Numbered from the stretch's first letter, positions 8,295 through 17,612 are shown. The stretch: DNA of 64,000 nucleotides from Solimonas sp. (GCA_030149365.1 JASBRP010000014.1:120778-184777), one strand, 5' to 3'. Numbers and translations are program-made. Notes: generated by a model from the letters alone, not told the origin.

Positions 8295-9419
8295 TCAGGG
8301 GGAGGTATTGCGCAGCACCGACAGCTGCCCCCCGGCACCGGCGACGGCGATGTCCGGCTTGCCGTCGCGGTTGTAATCGGCCACCACCGGGGTCTGCGGC
8401 TGGTTGGTCACGCTCAGGTTCTGCGGACCGCTGAGCGTGCCGCTGCCGTTGTTGGTGTATACCGCCAGCTTGCTGGTGACCACGGCCGAGACCACGATGT
8501 CCGGATCGCCGTCGCCGTCGAAGTCGGCCATGCGGATTCCCACCGGGCCGCCGATGCCGAAGTAACGCTTGGTCGGCTGGTAGTTGCCGACGCCGCTGGA
8601 CAAAACCACCGACATCGAGAACGAGAACGAGTCGGCCGAGGCGAGGTCGTCGATGCCGTCGCCGTTGAGATCACCGGCGGCAATATCCTCTGCGATGAAG
8701 CCCAGGAAGGCGGTGGCCATCTCGGTGAAGCTGCCGTCGCCGTTGCCGCGCATGATGATCGCACGCTGCGCCACGTCGTCGATGATGGCGATATCGACGA
8801 TGCCGTCGTTGTTGAAGTTGCCGCGGGCGGTGGAGCTGATGATGGTGTAGACCGGGCTGGTCGGGCCGTCAACGAAGTCGCCGTTGCCCTGGCCAAGGAA
8901 GGTCTTTACGCCGCCAGGTGTCGGCGCCACGATGTCGAGGCGTCCGTCGTTGTTGGTGTCGAACACGTAGGCCTGCACCTGGCCCGAGACCATCAGCGTG
9001 CGGCGGCTCAATTCGGTGAACGTGCCATCGCCATTGCCGCGCAGGATGATCAGCTGCATGCCGGTGGCCACCGCGATATCGGCCTTGCCGTCGCCGTCGA
9101 AATCACCCGCGCCGACCGAGCCGGTGCTGGTGAGCAGGTTGGTCACGATCGCCGGGCCGAAGCCACCGCCGCCGTTGTTGAGCATCGCGCGGATGCCGGT
9201 GCCCCACCAGTCGGCCATCACGATGTCGGCGTCGCCGTCGTTGTCCAGGTCCACCTGCACCATCGCTTCGGCCGCCGGGCCGGGGCCGCCGGCGCTGCCG
9301 GTAGGGTAGTTCACCATCGGTGCGAACTGGATCGCCGCCTGTGCGGTGGCGCTGAGCGCCAGCCCGACGAGGCCCAGCAGAGCCATCAGTCGCTCCTTCG
9401 CATTCGTGTGCTTCTTCAT
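8295..9419 (-). CDS. Secreted FG-GAP/VCBS repeat protein
   Basis: A 374-residue exported protein. The signal peptide MKKHTNAKERLMALLGLVGL... is cut probably after ATAQA (about residue 28). The body is a run of FG-GAP/VCBS-type repeats, each with a calcium-binding D-x-(D/N)-x-D-G loop: DLDNDGDADI, DFDGDGKADI, DTNNDGRLDI, DLNGDGIDDL, DFDGDGDPDI and DYNRDGKPDI. Such repeats fold as an integrin-like beta-propeller and usually bind polysaccharide or protein. ATG 9419 has GGAG upstream. It follows the beta-helix lipoprotein by 132 nt on the same strand, so may share its transcript or have its own promoter. Confidence 0.9.
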   Translation of the reverse strand: MKKHTNAKERLMALLGLVGLALSATAQAAIQFAPMVNYPTGSAGGPGPAAEAMVQVDLDNDGDADIVMADWWGTGIRAMLNNGGGGFGPAIVTNLLTSTGSVGAGDFDGDGKADIAVATGMQLIILRGNGDGTFTELSRRTLMVSGQVQAYVFDTNNDGRLDIVAPTPGGVKTFLGQGNGDFVDGPTSPVYTIISSTARGNFNNDGIVDIAIIDDVAQRAIIMRGNGDGSFTEMATAFLGFIAEDIAAGDLNGDGIDDLASADSFSFSMSVVLSSGVGNYQPTKRYFGIGGPVGIRMADFDGDGDPDIVVSAVVTSKLAVYTNNGSGTLSGPQNLSVTNQPQTPVVADYNRDGKPDIAVAGAGGQLSVLRNTSP

Positions 9420-9551
9420 GTCTGAAACTCCATTTCCATAGTTGTTGAGTCCATCAAAGCGGCGTCCAGCCCGGATCACCGCCACTCTCCTCCTCCGCCG
9501 GCGCTGCAGCACCGGCGTCGAACGGGTTCCTGTCCGGAATGCCTGCCGGAC

Positions 9552-11303
9552 TCAGGGCACCGCACAGCGCGTGGGTGCCTTGCCCAGGGCCGCGGTCGTG
9601 TCGAGCGAGCCGCGCCGCTCGGAAAGCCGGGCAGCGTCGGGGCCGCCCGCGCGCCCCCACCAGTTGCCGCGCATGAGAACGTCGAGGCCATCGGTGGTCG
9701 CGTCATGGCGGGTGCCGCCGGCGATGCAGTTGCCGCCACGGCTGCCCAGCGTGCCGCCGCCGAAGTCGATGCTGGCCGTCTCGATGCGCCCGAGGTTGAT
9801 CTTCTTGAAGGCCAGGGCGCTGTCGCCGGCTCCGCGAAAGTCGCTGTTCTCCACACGCAGGCGCAACTCGCGCAGCGGCGCGATCACACCGACGACGAGG
9901 TTGCTGTAGGCGTTGTTGCGAAAGCTGGAATTGATCACTTCCACGTCGATCAGTCCGTCGGACAGGCCGCCGTTGAGCAGGGACACCCCGCTGAGGATCG
10001 TGAGGCCGTTGTTGCAGTTGGAGAACTCGCTGTCGCGCACGCGCAGCACCGTGGTGTTGTTGGCGCCATCGCTGCCGGCGAGGATGCATTCGCCAAGGTT
10101 GAAGGGCAGCGGCTGCGAGTCCGGGCTGCCGGGTCTCTCGGTGGTATCACGCACGATGACGCGATCCAACTCAAGGATCAGCGTCGAGCCGCTACCGAGG
10201 TTGTCCTGCTGCAACATGTCGCCGGGATTGTCGACGAAAGTGCTGTTGCTGATGCTCATTTCGCCATGAGCAGGGCCATGGCTGATGACGGCCTCCATGC
10301 CATTGCAGGAGAAGCCACCGATACCATGCTCGAATCGGTTGCGGTCGATGGCCCAGCGCGCGTAGGCGTTGTCGGCCAGGTTCATGAACAGGCCCTCGCA
10401 GTCGGCACCCGGCCCGCCAATGAAGGTCTGCGTGTTGTTGACCGATCGCGCCTCCAGGCGCGCGTCGTCGGTGATCTGCGTGGTGATGGCATGCACCAGA
10501 TGCAGCTCCCGCGTCTGCCACAGCGGGCCCCTTTCCAGCGCGTTGACGAAGTTTCCGGAAATCTCGGCGCGGTAGTCGGCCGCGCCCTTGATGCGCAGGT
10601 CGATGCCGTTGCCGCAGGCCGCATGATGCACATGGTTGTCAAGGATGCGGACTTCGCCTGCACTCTCGTCGGCATCTATCATGATCCCGGCCCAGCCGGC
10701 CGGCAGGATCAGCGGCACCCCGAAGTACGGCAGCCGCGTCGGCGCGGTGAAGCGCTCCACCGTGAAGCCGATGGCGCAGCGTGTGTTGTAGCCGGAGACG
10801 TCATTGCCACGGATGATCGCGCCCGGCACGTTGAGCCCATAGATGCCGCCGCGCGAGGCGGAGGCGATCACGAGGTTGCGCACCTCGCTGCCCGGCGCCA
10901 GCCGCACGGCGTCGCCGCCCTGGCGCAGCGGGTTGCTGTTGGCGATGCGCGGCAGAGCAGCAAGCCCGCTGCTGCCCTCCACCGCCGCGTCGGACTTCCT
11001 CCGCACCACGTCCGGCCCGACGCCGATCAGCCTCTGCCCCTCCTGCAGGGCGATGCCGCCTTCCAGCGGCGTCACATCCAGCGGCGCAGGCAACACCATC
11101 AGTGTGTCGCCGGGCGCGGAGGACTCCTCCAGATCAGCTAGCGAGTTGAATGGACGCTGCCGGCTGCCATCGCCGCCCTCCGCCGCCTCGGCACTGACGT
11201 AGAGCGTCCTGCCTTCGGTTACAGGCATGCTTCCATCGGCGCCGCCACCCGCGCCGCAGCCGGCCAGCAACACCAAGGGCAGGATCCAGAACGCGGACTT
11301 CAC
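9552..11303 (-). CDS. Lipoprotein with right-handed parallel beta-helix
   Basis: A 583-residue lipoprotein. The signal ends in a lipobox LLAGC (about residues 11-15), followed by a Gly-rich linker. The next region has the GDGSRQRPFNSLADL pattern seen at the start of pectate-lyase-fold proteins, and the rest has many N/G-rich turns (LVIASASRGGIYGLNV, IIRGNDVSGYN, VRDSEFSNCNNGLTI) expected of a beta helix. No polysaccharide-lyase catalytic set could be identified. It starts at a GTG that overlaps the stop of the upstream CocE-type gene by 4 nt (GTGA), so the two are co-translated. Confidence 0.85.
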   Translation of the reverse strand: MKSAFWILPLVLLAGCGAGGGADGSMPVTEGRTLYVSAEAAEGGDGSRQRPFNSLADLEESSAPGDTLMVLPAPLDVTPLEGGIALQEGQRLIGVGPDVVRRKSDAAVEGSSGLAALPRIANSNPLRQGGDAVRLAPGSEVRNLVIASASRGGIYGLNVPGAIIRGNDVSGYNTRCAIGFTVERFTAPTRLPYFGVPLILPAGWAGIMIDADESAGEVRILDNHVHHAACGNGIDLRIKGAADYRAEISGNFVNALERGPLWQTRELHLVHAITTQITDDARLEARSVNNTQTFIGGPGADCEGLFMNLADNAYARWAIDRNRFEHGIGGFSCNGMEAVISHGPAHGEMSISNSTFVDNPGDMLQQDNLGSGSTLILELDRVIVRDTTERPGSPDSQPLPFNLGECILAGSDGANNTTVLRVRDSEFSNCNNGLTILSGVSLLNGGLSDGLIDVEVINSSFRNNAYSNLVVGVIAPLRELRLRVENSDFRGAGDSALAFKKINLGRIETASIDFGGGTLGSRGGNCIAGGTRHDATTDGLDVLMRGNWWGRAGGPDAARLSERRGSLDTTAALGKAPTRCAVP

Positions 11304-13246
11304 GACTGCGCGGCCTGCAGAGCGGAAGCGGGAACCAACGGGATCACGACACTGGACGGATACTCCGCGTCGCCATGGATGCGCATGACGCCGGCCAGCG
11401 ACTGCAGCAGGCCCGGAATCGGCATCATCGCGAACGGGAAGTTGCTGGCACCCACCGAGATGCGCAGGCGGTGCCCCTTGCGGATCAGCGCGCTGGTCGG
11501 GAACACCTCCACCGGCACCTTGACGAGATTGCCAATCCCCACCGGTTCCACCGAATCCACGGTGAAGGGATGCCAGGGCTGGATCATCTCGCCGTCGAGG
11601 TAGCGCGAGCGGCTCTCGTCCACCGCGCGCAGCGAGGCCGTCTGCAGGCCGCTACTGAGCGAGCGTGCGTTGCCGTTCGGCTCCAGATCGGAGACGCGCA
11701 CCACCAGGCCCGCGTCCAGCGCCGTGGTCGACATCCAGATGTCCGCCTGGATCGGCCCATTGATATACAGGTCCTGCTCCAGCGGCGCGGTATCGAAGGT
11801 GGCTTCCAGCGTCTGTGCCAGGTTGTCGCTGTACCAGCAGGGCAGCGGCGCGTAGGCCACGATGCCGATCGCGATCTGCATGGCGCTCTCGGAGCAGATG
11901 CCGTTGAAGGGCTGCTGGATGACGGTGGCCGGCGCCGCGCGAGCGGCTGGCTTGTCTACGGCGAGGGTGCCGCTTTGCAGGTACAGCCGCTGAGCGCGTG
12001 CCTGCGGATGCGGCCAGTCGCTGCTGGTGTCGAAGCGCTCATGACCCCAGACCCATTGCGTGACATTGGGCAGGCGCTCGGCGCCGTTGGGGATGTTCTT
12101 CAGGTAGCGGTCGAACCACATCATCGCGATGTGATCCAGCGTCGGCACACCATCCATCGGCAGGCCCGCGCCGGTAGCGGCTTCCAGGTGGTGCCAGGGG
12201 CCGATCAGCAGCTTGGCCGTGGTGTGCCCCTTCAGGGCCTCGTAGTTCAGCGGCTCGCTGCGCTGGAAGATGTCGAACAAACCGCCGACGATGAAGGTGG
12301 GCACCTTGACGCCGCGTGCCACTTCCAGCGGCGCCTTGTCGGCCCAGTAGCCGTTGTCATAGGCGGTGTCGGGCTCGGCGATGAGCACTCCCAGGGTGCG
12401 CGACACCAGGAAGCCGTTGAGCCCCAGCAGGTGATCCGCCACTGCGGCGGCATACTGCGCCGGCTGGTCGTAGAACGTAGGGTTCACCGTCGCCAGCGCC
12501 GTCACGACGCCCATCCAGGCCGGCAGGAAGGCGATGCTGCCCTGCCCGCCCACCAGCACCACGTCACGGTAGATGTCGCCATGCGGCACGATCGGGAACA
12601 CTGCCTTGATCGCCGGGTGACCGCCCTTGGCTGCCAGCAGCGCGGTGGTGGCCGTGGCGGAGATGCCCCACATGCCGACCACGCCATTGCTCCAGGGCTG
12701 CTGGATGACCCAGTCGATCACCTGCGGGTAGTCCTGCTGCTCGCGCGCGCTGAAGGGATCCCAGCCGCCGCCGGAGCGACCGGTGCCGCGCACGTCGACC
12801 TGCACGTGGTTATAGCCGCGCTTCACGAAGTAGGGGTTGATGGCACCGCCCAGAGAAACATAGGCGGTGGCGTTCTTGTTGTACGGCGTGAAGGTCACGA
12901 TGGTCGGCAGCGGGGCGCTCTCCGCCACCCCGTCTGCGCCAGCAGGCCGCACCACCTGCAGCGAGATGGCGGTGCCGTCGTCCATCGTCACCGCGATGTT
13001 GTCCCGCTTGACGGTGCCGGCGTAGGTCTCCGGCGTCTCGTAGTCCACCCAGCCGGAGGCGCCGCTGCTGCGCGGCGCCTGGCTGCGCTGGGCCGGCAGG
13101 GCACGCGTGCCCAGCGCGGTCGTCAGGCCACGCGCCGCTGGCGCGTCGCTGCCGCCCTCCACTTCCGAGGAAGTGCCGCAGCCTGACAGCAGCGCCAGCA
13201 CGACGGCACCCAGCAAGGAACCCAGCGGCTTCCTATCCATCCTCAT
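11300..13246 (-). CDS. CocE/NonD-type (X-Pro dipeptidyl-peptidase S15-like) hydrolase, lipoprotein
   Basis: A 648-residue exported Ser hydrolase. The signal has a lipobox LLSGC near residue 22. The S15/CocE core is clear: VTFTPYNKN, the oxyanion-side VDVRGTGRSGG, nucleophile region GMWGISATATTAL and the C-terminal X-Pro DPP-type beta domain (DIWMSTTALDAGLVVRVSDLEPNG). Relatives hydrolyse esters, acyl peptides or beta-lactam acyl chains; the substrate here is unknown. ATG 13246 is chosen because AGGGGGG lies 5 nt upstream. It is the first gene of a minus operon with the beta-helix lipoprotein and is divergent from a TetR across tandem palindromes. Confidence 0.9.
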   Translation of the reverse strand: MRMDRKPLGSLLGAVVLALLSGCGTSSEVEGGSDAPAARGLTTALGTRALPAQRSQAPRSSGASGWVDYETPETYAGTVKRDNIAVTMDDGTAISLQVVRPAGADGVAESAPLPTIVTFTPYNKNATAYVSLGGAINPYFVKRGYNHVQVDVRGTGRSGGGWDPFSAREQQDYPQVIDWVIQQPWSNGVVGMWGISATATTALLAAKGGHPAIKAVFPIVPHGDIYRDVVLVGGQGSIAFLPAWMGVVTALATVNPTFYDQPAQYAAAVADHLLGLNGFLVSRTLGVLIAEPDTAYDNGYWADKAPLEVARGVKVPTFIVGGLFDIFQRSEPLNYEALKGHTTAKLLIGPWHHLEAATGAGLPMDGVPTLDHIAMMWFDRYLKNIPNGAERLPNVTQWVWGHERFDTSSDWPHPQARAQRLYLQSGTLAVDKPAARAAPATVIQQPFNGICSESAMQIAIGIVAYAPLPCWYSDNLAQTLEATFDTAPLEQDLYINGPIQADIWMSTTALDAGLVVRVSDLEPNGNARSLSSGLQTASLRAVDESRSRYLDGEMIQPWHPFTVDSVEPVGIGNLVKVPVEVFPTSALIRKGHRLRISVGASNFPFAMMPIPGLLQSLAGVMRIHGDAEYPSSVVIPLVPASALQAAQS

Positions 13247-13268
13247 GAGCACCCCCCTGAATTGTTCC

Positions 13269-13306
13269 AGTATCCATTTGGATACTTAACGTATCCACTT
13301 GGATAC
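13269..13306. promoter_or_regulatory. Tandem TetR-type operators
   Basis: Site 1 (13269-13286) is AGTATCCA-TT-TGGATACT. Site 2 (13291-13306) is GTATCCA-CT-TGGATAC. Their centres are 21 bp apart, two helical turns, between the divergent hydrolase and tetR genes. This is the expected arrangement for cooperative binding of two repressor dimers. Confidence 0.7.
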
Positions 13307-13335
13307 TTATCGTCAAGAAGGGTACAATTCGCGAC

Positions 13336-13962
13336 ATGGAAACCGCGAGCGCCATCCAACCCGGCGGCAAACAACGTCTGATCGAGGCGGCCTTCCGCCT
13401 CGCCGCGCGAAACGGTACCTCGCTGGCTTCACTGGGACTACGCGAACTGGCTCGCGAGGCCGGCCTCAACCACAACACCTTCTACCGCCACTTCGCGACG
13501 CTGGAAGACCTGGGGCATGCCGCTGCCGCCGAGGTGGCGGGTCAGCTGATGGCGGCGATCAAGGAGATCCGGCGCAATGCTGCGCGGCATGCGGATGCCT
13601 CGGTCGGCGTCGCGGAGTACTTCCTCGACTGGGCCCGCGACAATGCCGACCTGGTGACAGTGGGTGTGCGTGAGCTGCACAGCACTGAGACGCCGATCCG
13701 CAAGGCCATGCAACGCGTGGTGCACGAGATCGCCACCGAGAGCGTGGAGCAGATCGTCAGCATGCGGCTGGTGCCAGGCATCGAGCCAGACGCGCTGCTG
13801 CGGGCGACCACGTCGATCACCCACTACATGTTCTACCGCGCCCTGGACTACATCGAGAGGCCGCGCCAGCGCCGTGCGATACGGGACGAACTGGTGAACT
13901 TCATGCGTGCCCAGTTCCTGGGCCAGCTGGCACTGCAGAGGACCACGGCCACGTCGGCCTAG
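13336..13962 (+). CDS. TetR family transcriptional regulator
   Basis: A 208-residue regulator. Its helix-turn-helix (LRELAREAGLNHNTFYRHFATLEDL, about residues 38-62) resembles the FabR/DesT branch, but the C-terminal domain is different from FabR. It stands divergent from the exported hydrolase operon with two palindromes in the 90-bp gap, so autoregulation and repression of that operon are likely. The stop codon overlaps the stop of the convergent epimerase gene. Confidence 0.9.
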   Translation: METASAIQPGGKQRLIEAAFRLAARNGTSLASLGLRELAREAGLNHNTFYRHFATLEDLGHAAAAEVAGQLMAAIKEIRRNAARHADASVGVAEYFLDWARDNADLVTVGVRELHSTETPIRKAMQRVVHEIATESVEQIVSMRLVPGIEPDALLRATTSITHYMFYRALDYIERPRQRRAIRDELVNFMRAQFLGQLALQRTTATSA

Positions 13963-14936
13963 GGCTGGGGCAGGCGCAGCTCCGTCGCCACGCCGCGCAT
14001 GCCCTCTTCCAGAGTGACCCTCGGCGCGTACCCCAGCACGCGCCGCGCCTTGTCGATGGAATAGGCCCCGCGCCGCCGCAGGAAATGGATGCCGGCCGCA
14101 CTCGCGGGTGGCTTGCGGCCGGCGAGCCGATACAGCCAGGCCAGTGTGCCTACCAACGCGATCAGCAGCCCGCCCGGCGCCGTCGGCACGCTGCTGCGCC
14201 CCAGCATGCGCGCGTGATGGCCGAAGAACTCGCTGCAAGGGGTGGCCACGCCGTCGGAGATCGTGAAGCACTCGCCACCCGCGTTCTTCTCCAGCGCCAG
14301 GAACACGCCGTCGAGCAGGTTGTCGACGTGCACGTGGTTGATCACGCCCTGCCCACCATCGGGCAGCGTGAACAGGCGCTGCCGCAGCAGCTGCAGCGGC
14401 CGCAGCACCCAGGGCACGCTGCCGGCGCCGTAGACGTCCCCGGGGCGGATCACGATCACGTCGAACGTGTCCGGGCGGTGGAACTCCAGTGCCACGCGCT
14501 CGCTGCGCAGCTTGGTCTCGTTGTAGATGTTGCCGTCGTCACGGAAGGGGCCTTCCTCGGTCACCCCATCGGGATAGTCGAAGCCGTAGACCATCACCGA
14601 CGACAGCTGCACCAGTTGGCGCACACCTTGGGCTTGCGCCGCATGGCAGACCGAGCGCGTTCCCTCCACGTTGACGCGCTCGTAGAGCTCGCGAGAGCCG
14701 TCTTCCTCGACGATGGCGGCGGTGTGGAACACGATGTCGGCACCGCTGAAGCAGCGCTGCAACAGCAGGGCATCGTTGATGTCGCCAACGAAGACTTCGG
14801 CACCCTGCTCCCGGGCACGCTGCGCAGCGGCCGGTGACACATCCAGCCCGCGCACCTGCCAGCCCAGGGCCTTGGCGCGCTGCGCCATGCGCAGGCCAAT
14901 GAAACCACCGATGCCGGTGATCGCGATCGTCGTCAT
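13959..14936 (-). CDS. NAD-dependent epimerase/dehydratase family protein
   Basis: A 325-residue extended SDR. GIGGFIG (8-14) fits GxxGxxG for NAD(P), and the YNETK motif supplies the catalytic YxxxK. Charged loops and length suit the 3-beta-hydroxysteroid dehydrogenase/dihydroflavonol reductase side of the family as well as sugar epimerases, so the substrate is open. The ATG at 14936 overlaps the stop of the upstream tetR by 4 nt, so regulator and enzyme are cotranscribed. A hydrophobic stretch near residues 243-262 might contact membrane. Confidence 0.85.
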   Translation of the reverse strand: MTTIAITGIGGFIGLRMAQRAKALGWQVRGLDVSPAAAQRAREQGAEVFVGDINDALLLQRCFSGADIVFHTAAIVEEDGSRELYERVNVEGTRSVCHAAQAQGVRQLVQLSSVMVYGFDYPDGVTEEGPFRDDGNIYNETKLRSERVALEFHRPDTFDVIVIRPGDVYGAGSVPWVLRPLQLLRQRLFTLPDGGQGVINHVHVDNLLDGVFLALEKNAGGECFTISDGVATPCSEFFGHHARMLGRSSVPTAPGGLLIALVGTLAWLYRLAGRKPPASAAGIHFLRRRGAYSIDKARRVLGYAPRVTLEEGMRGVATELRLPQP

Positions 14937-15610
14937 TTCTTCTTCACCTTCTGTTCGTGTTGCGCCATCGCCGCGCCGCCCAGCAGCAGGGCCTGCATCA
15001 CGTCGCTGATCGCCTGGTGCAATTGCTGCAGGCTGCCCGGGTCGCCGGACATCAGCCATTCCGCCAGCAGCTCGTTGATGCCGCCGACCAGGGCCAGGCT
15101 CACGGGGTGGTAGTTGCGCCGCGGCAGCAGGCCCTGCGCCACCAGCGAGTCGGCATAGCCTTCCAGTACCTGGGCGAATTCGCGGATCACCTCGCGACGG
15201 CGCTTCTCCACCGCCGGGCTCACGCCCACCACCTCCAGCACGCCGACCTGCGCGCGGCGGCGGTCGCGGACATAGGTCTCGATGAAAGCGCCCATGACCT
15301 GCGGGATGCGCGTGGCCAGATCCAGGCCCGGACGCTGCAGCGCCTCGCGCACCGCCGCCTGGGCCTCGCGGATGATCCGCTCGTACAGCGCCAGCAGCAG
15401 CGCTTCGCGCCCGGCGAAGGCTTCGTAGAAGTGCCGCGTGGTGACCTTTGCGGAAGCACAGAGTTGCTCGATGGGTGTGTTCTGGTAACCCTGCGTAGCA
15501 AACAGCTCCAGCGCCGTCTCCAGCAGGCGCTCGCGACGCTCCTGCACGCGCTGCCCGGCGTCGATGCCGCCGTAGACGCGGCGCTTGGCGGGAGTGGGTT
15601 TCTTGCTCAT
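14933..15610 (-). CDS. TetR family transcriptional regulator
   Basis: A 225-residue regulator with helix-turn-helix IEQLCASAKVTTRHFYEAF near residues 47-65, close to that of the regulator at 6294. A Lys-rich tail (EQKVKKK) ends the protein. It is the first gene of a two-gene operon with an epimerase-like SDR and is divergent from an MBL-fold/SDR operon 105 nt away. A single TGACA half-site lies just upstream (15619-15623), but I see no full palindrome in the gap. Confidence 0.88.
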   Translation of the reverse strand: MSKKPTPAKRRVYGGIDAGQRVQERRERLLETALELFATQGYQNTPIEQLCASAKVTTRHFYEAFAGREALLLALYERIIREAQAAVREALQRPGLDLATRIPQVMGAFIETYVRDRRRAQVGVLEVVGVSPAVEKRRREVIREFAQVLEGYADSLVAQGLLPRRNYHPVSLALVGGINELLAEWLMSGDPGSLQQLHQAISDVMQALLLGGAAMAQHEQKVKKK

Positions 15611-15715
15611 CCGCACATTTGACAAGATTTCTTTCCCAAAATACAGTCGCCCCGCCGCCACCCGTCCGGACGGCTGCGCTTTACCCGCAACCCAGCCAAC
15701 GCCAGAGGTTTCCCG

Positions 15716-16795
15716 ATGAGCATCCTGAACCGCATCACCAGCTTCGACGGCACGCGCGACGCGCTCAAGCCGCTGGACCGCGTGGACAACGTCAAGCAGG
15801 CCTCGGGCGACTTCCGCAAGCGCATGCTGGCGGGACCCAAGGTGCGCTACTACCAGTCCTTCGAACTGGTGCGCGTACCCTATCCGTCCAAGTACGGCTA
15901 TCTCAACGCGCACACCGGCCCCTCGCCGTACATCCACCTGTGCAATCGCCTGTTCGTCATCCAGTTCGAATCCGACGATGGCCTCAAGACCCTGCTTGCC
16001 AGCCCTTCGGACTGGGAGCACCAGCTGGAGACGCCGTTCTTCAAGCGCCTGACCGATTCCTACGGCGTGTTCGCGCCGGTGTCGGAGGCGCTGGTGTTCC
16101 GCAAGACCAACACGGTGCTGAACATCCTCAAGAGCATCGGCCTGGATCCGGCCGACGTCGACTACATCACCTACGATCACCTGCACACGCAGAACCTCAC
16201 GCGCTGGCTCGGCGGCAACGGCCAGCCTGCGCTGCTGCCCAACGCCAAGCTGCTGGTGATGCGCGAGGAGTGGGAGAGCACGCAGTCGCTGATCCCCTGG
16301 CAGAACCAGTGGTACTGCCCCAACGGCATCGCCGGCATCGCGCAGGACAAGGTGATCCTGCTGGACCACGACACCGCGTTGGGCGACGGCTCCGTGGCGC
16401 TGGTGCGCACCAAGGGCCACACCGAGGGCAACCATTCCATCGTGGCGCACACGCCGGAAGGCCTGAAGGTGACTAGCGAGAACGGCGTCTCCGTGGAGGC
16501 CTACGTACCGGCGCTGTCGCCGGTGCCGGGCGTAGCGGACTTCGCGCGCTACACCGGCGCGGAGGTGGTGCTCAACGGCAACACCGCCGAGTACGCCATC
16601 GACCAGTACATCTCCATGGTGCAGGAGAAGAGCATCGCCGGCCCCAACCCGCGCGACGAGCGCTATCCCAACATCGCGCCCTCCTCCGAATCCGCCGGCT
16701 ACTGGCTGTTCCCGCGCACCGCGCCGGGCTTCCGCGTGGGCGACCTGCAATACGGCACGCTGCAGAAGGCGCAGCCGCGCCGCAAGGCGGCTTGA
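15716..16795 (+). CDS. Metallo-beta-lactamase-fold protein with atypical metal motif
   Basis: A 359-residue protein. Near residues 150-160 the order strand, YDHLHTQN, then NAKLLVMREEWES matches the place of the HxHxDH motif in MBL-fold hydrolases. Near 231 TKGHTEGNHS matches their second (GHTPGH) motif. The usual Asp of HxHxDH is replaced by Gln, so metal binding may be partial. The first 110 residues are unlike common MBL enzymes. AGAGG precedes the ATG. It is followed 4 nt later by an SDR gene and is divergent from a tetR-epimerase operon, suggesting one small-molecule pathway. Function unknown. Confidence 0.7.
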   Translation: MSILNRITSFDGTRDALKPLDRVDNVKQASGDFRKRMLAGPKVRYYQSFELVRVPYPSKYGYLNAHTGPSPYIHLCNRLFVIQFESDDGLKTLLASPSDWEHQLETPFFKRLTDSYGVFAPVSEALVFRKTNTVLNILKSIGLDPADVDYITYDHLHTQNLTRWLGGNGQPALLPNAKLLVMREEWESTQSLIPWQNQWYCPNGIAGIAQDKVILLDHDTALGDGSVALVRTKGHTEGNHSIVAHTPEGLKVTSENGVSVEAYVPALSPVPGVADFARYTGAEVVLNGNTAEYAIDQYISMVQEKSIAGPNPRDERYPNIAPSSESAGYWLFPRTAPGFRVGDLQYGTLQKAQPRRKAA

Positions 16796-16799
16796 GGCC

Positions 16800-17612
16800 A
16801 TGGCCAAGACCTACCTGCTGACCGGCTGCGGCAGCGGCATCGGCCGCAACACCGCCATGGCGCTGGTACGCCGCGGCGACCGCGTCTGCGCCACCGACAT
16901 CAACGCCGAAGCCCTGGCGATCCTGCGCAAGGAACTGGCGGCGCCGGACAACCTGCGCACCGAGCTGCTCGACGTGCGCGATCCGCAGGCCTGGGAGAAG
17001 CTGGTGACCACGCTCGCCGCCGACTGGGGCCGCCTCGACGTGGTGATGAACATCGCCGGCTACCTCAAGCCAGGCTATGTGCACGAGGAAAGCCCCGAGG
17101 AAGTGCACCGCCACTTCGACATCAACACCAAGGGCGTGGTGTTCGGCACGCAGGCGGCGGCGCGGCAGATGCTGCGCCAGGGCGGCGGCCACATCGTCAA
17201 CATCGCCTCGCTGGCCGGCATCGCGCCGGTGCCGGGCCTGAACCTCTACAGCGCCAGCAAGTTCGCCGTGCGCGGCTACAGCCTCTCCGCCGCCATGGAC
17301 CTGGCGCCGCGCGGCATCAAGCTCAGCGTGATCTGCCCCGACGCCGTGCAGACGCCGATGCTGGACCTGCAGGTGGACTACGAGCAGGCCGCCATGACCT
17401 TCTCCGGCAACGCCCAGCCGCTGACCGCCGAGGACATCACCGACGCCATCCTGCGCGCGCTGGACAAGGCGCCGATCGAGATCACCCTGCCGGCCTCGCG
17501 CGGCCGCATCGCCAAGCTCGGCAGTGCCTTCCCCGGCCTGTCGGGCGCATTGCTGAACTGGCTGCGCGAGCGCGGACGCCGGCAGCAGCAGAAGCGCGCC
17601 GGGGCACGCTGA
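16800..17612 (+). CDS. Short-chain dehydrogenase/reductase
   Basis: A 270-residue classical SDR with TGCGSGIG (8-15), NIAG in place of NNAG, the Ser of NIASLAG and catalytic YSASK. ATDIN after the second strand suggests NAD(H). It begins 4 nt after the MBL-fold gene, with GAGG before the ATG, so the two are cotranscribed. The C-terminus is basic (RGRRQQQKRAGAR). Substrate unknown; it could act on the same compound as the epimerase-like SDR across the divergent promoter. Confidence 0.92.
   Translation: MAKTYLLTGCGSGIGRNTAMALVRRGDRVCATDINAEALAILRKELAAPDNLRTELLDVRDPQAWEKLVTTLAADWGRLDVVMNIAGYLKPGYVHEESPEEVHRHFDINTKGVVFGTQAAARQMLRQGGGHIVNIASLAGIAPVPGLNLYSASKFAVRGYSLSAAMDLAPRGIKLSVICPDAVQTPMLDLQVDYEQAAMTFSGNAQPLTAEDITDAILRALDKAPIEITLPASRGRIAKLGSAFPGLSGALLNWLRERGRRQQQKRAGAR

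Noticed and set aside
6896..8338. Long minus-strand open frame over rdgC
   Set aside because: It is the antisense shadow of rdgC, which is securely identified; the translation is low-complexity and matches no family.
15613..15625. TGACA half-site before the second tetR as a further operator of the 6294 regulator
   Set aside because: The matching TGTCA half-site at the required 8-nt spacing is absent.
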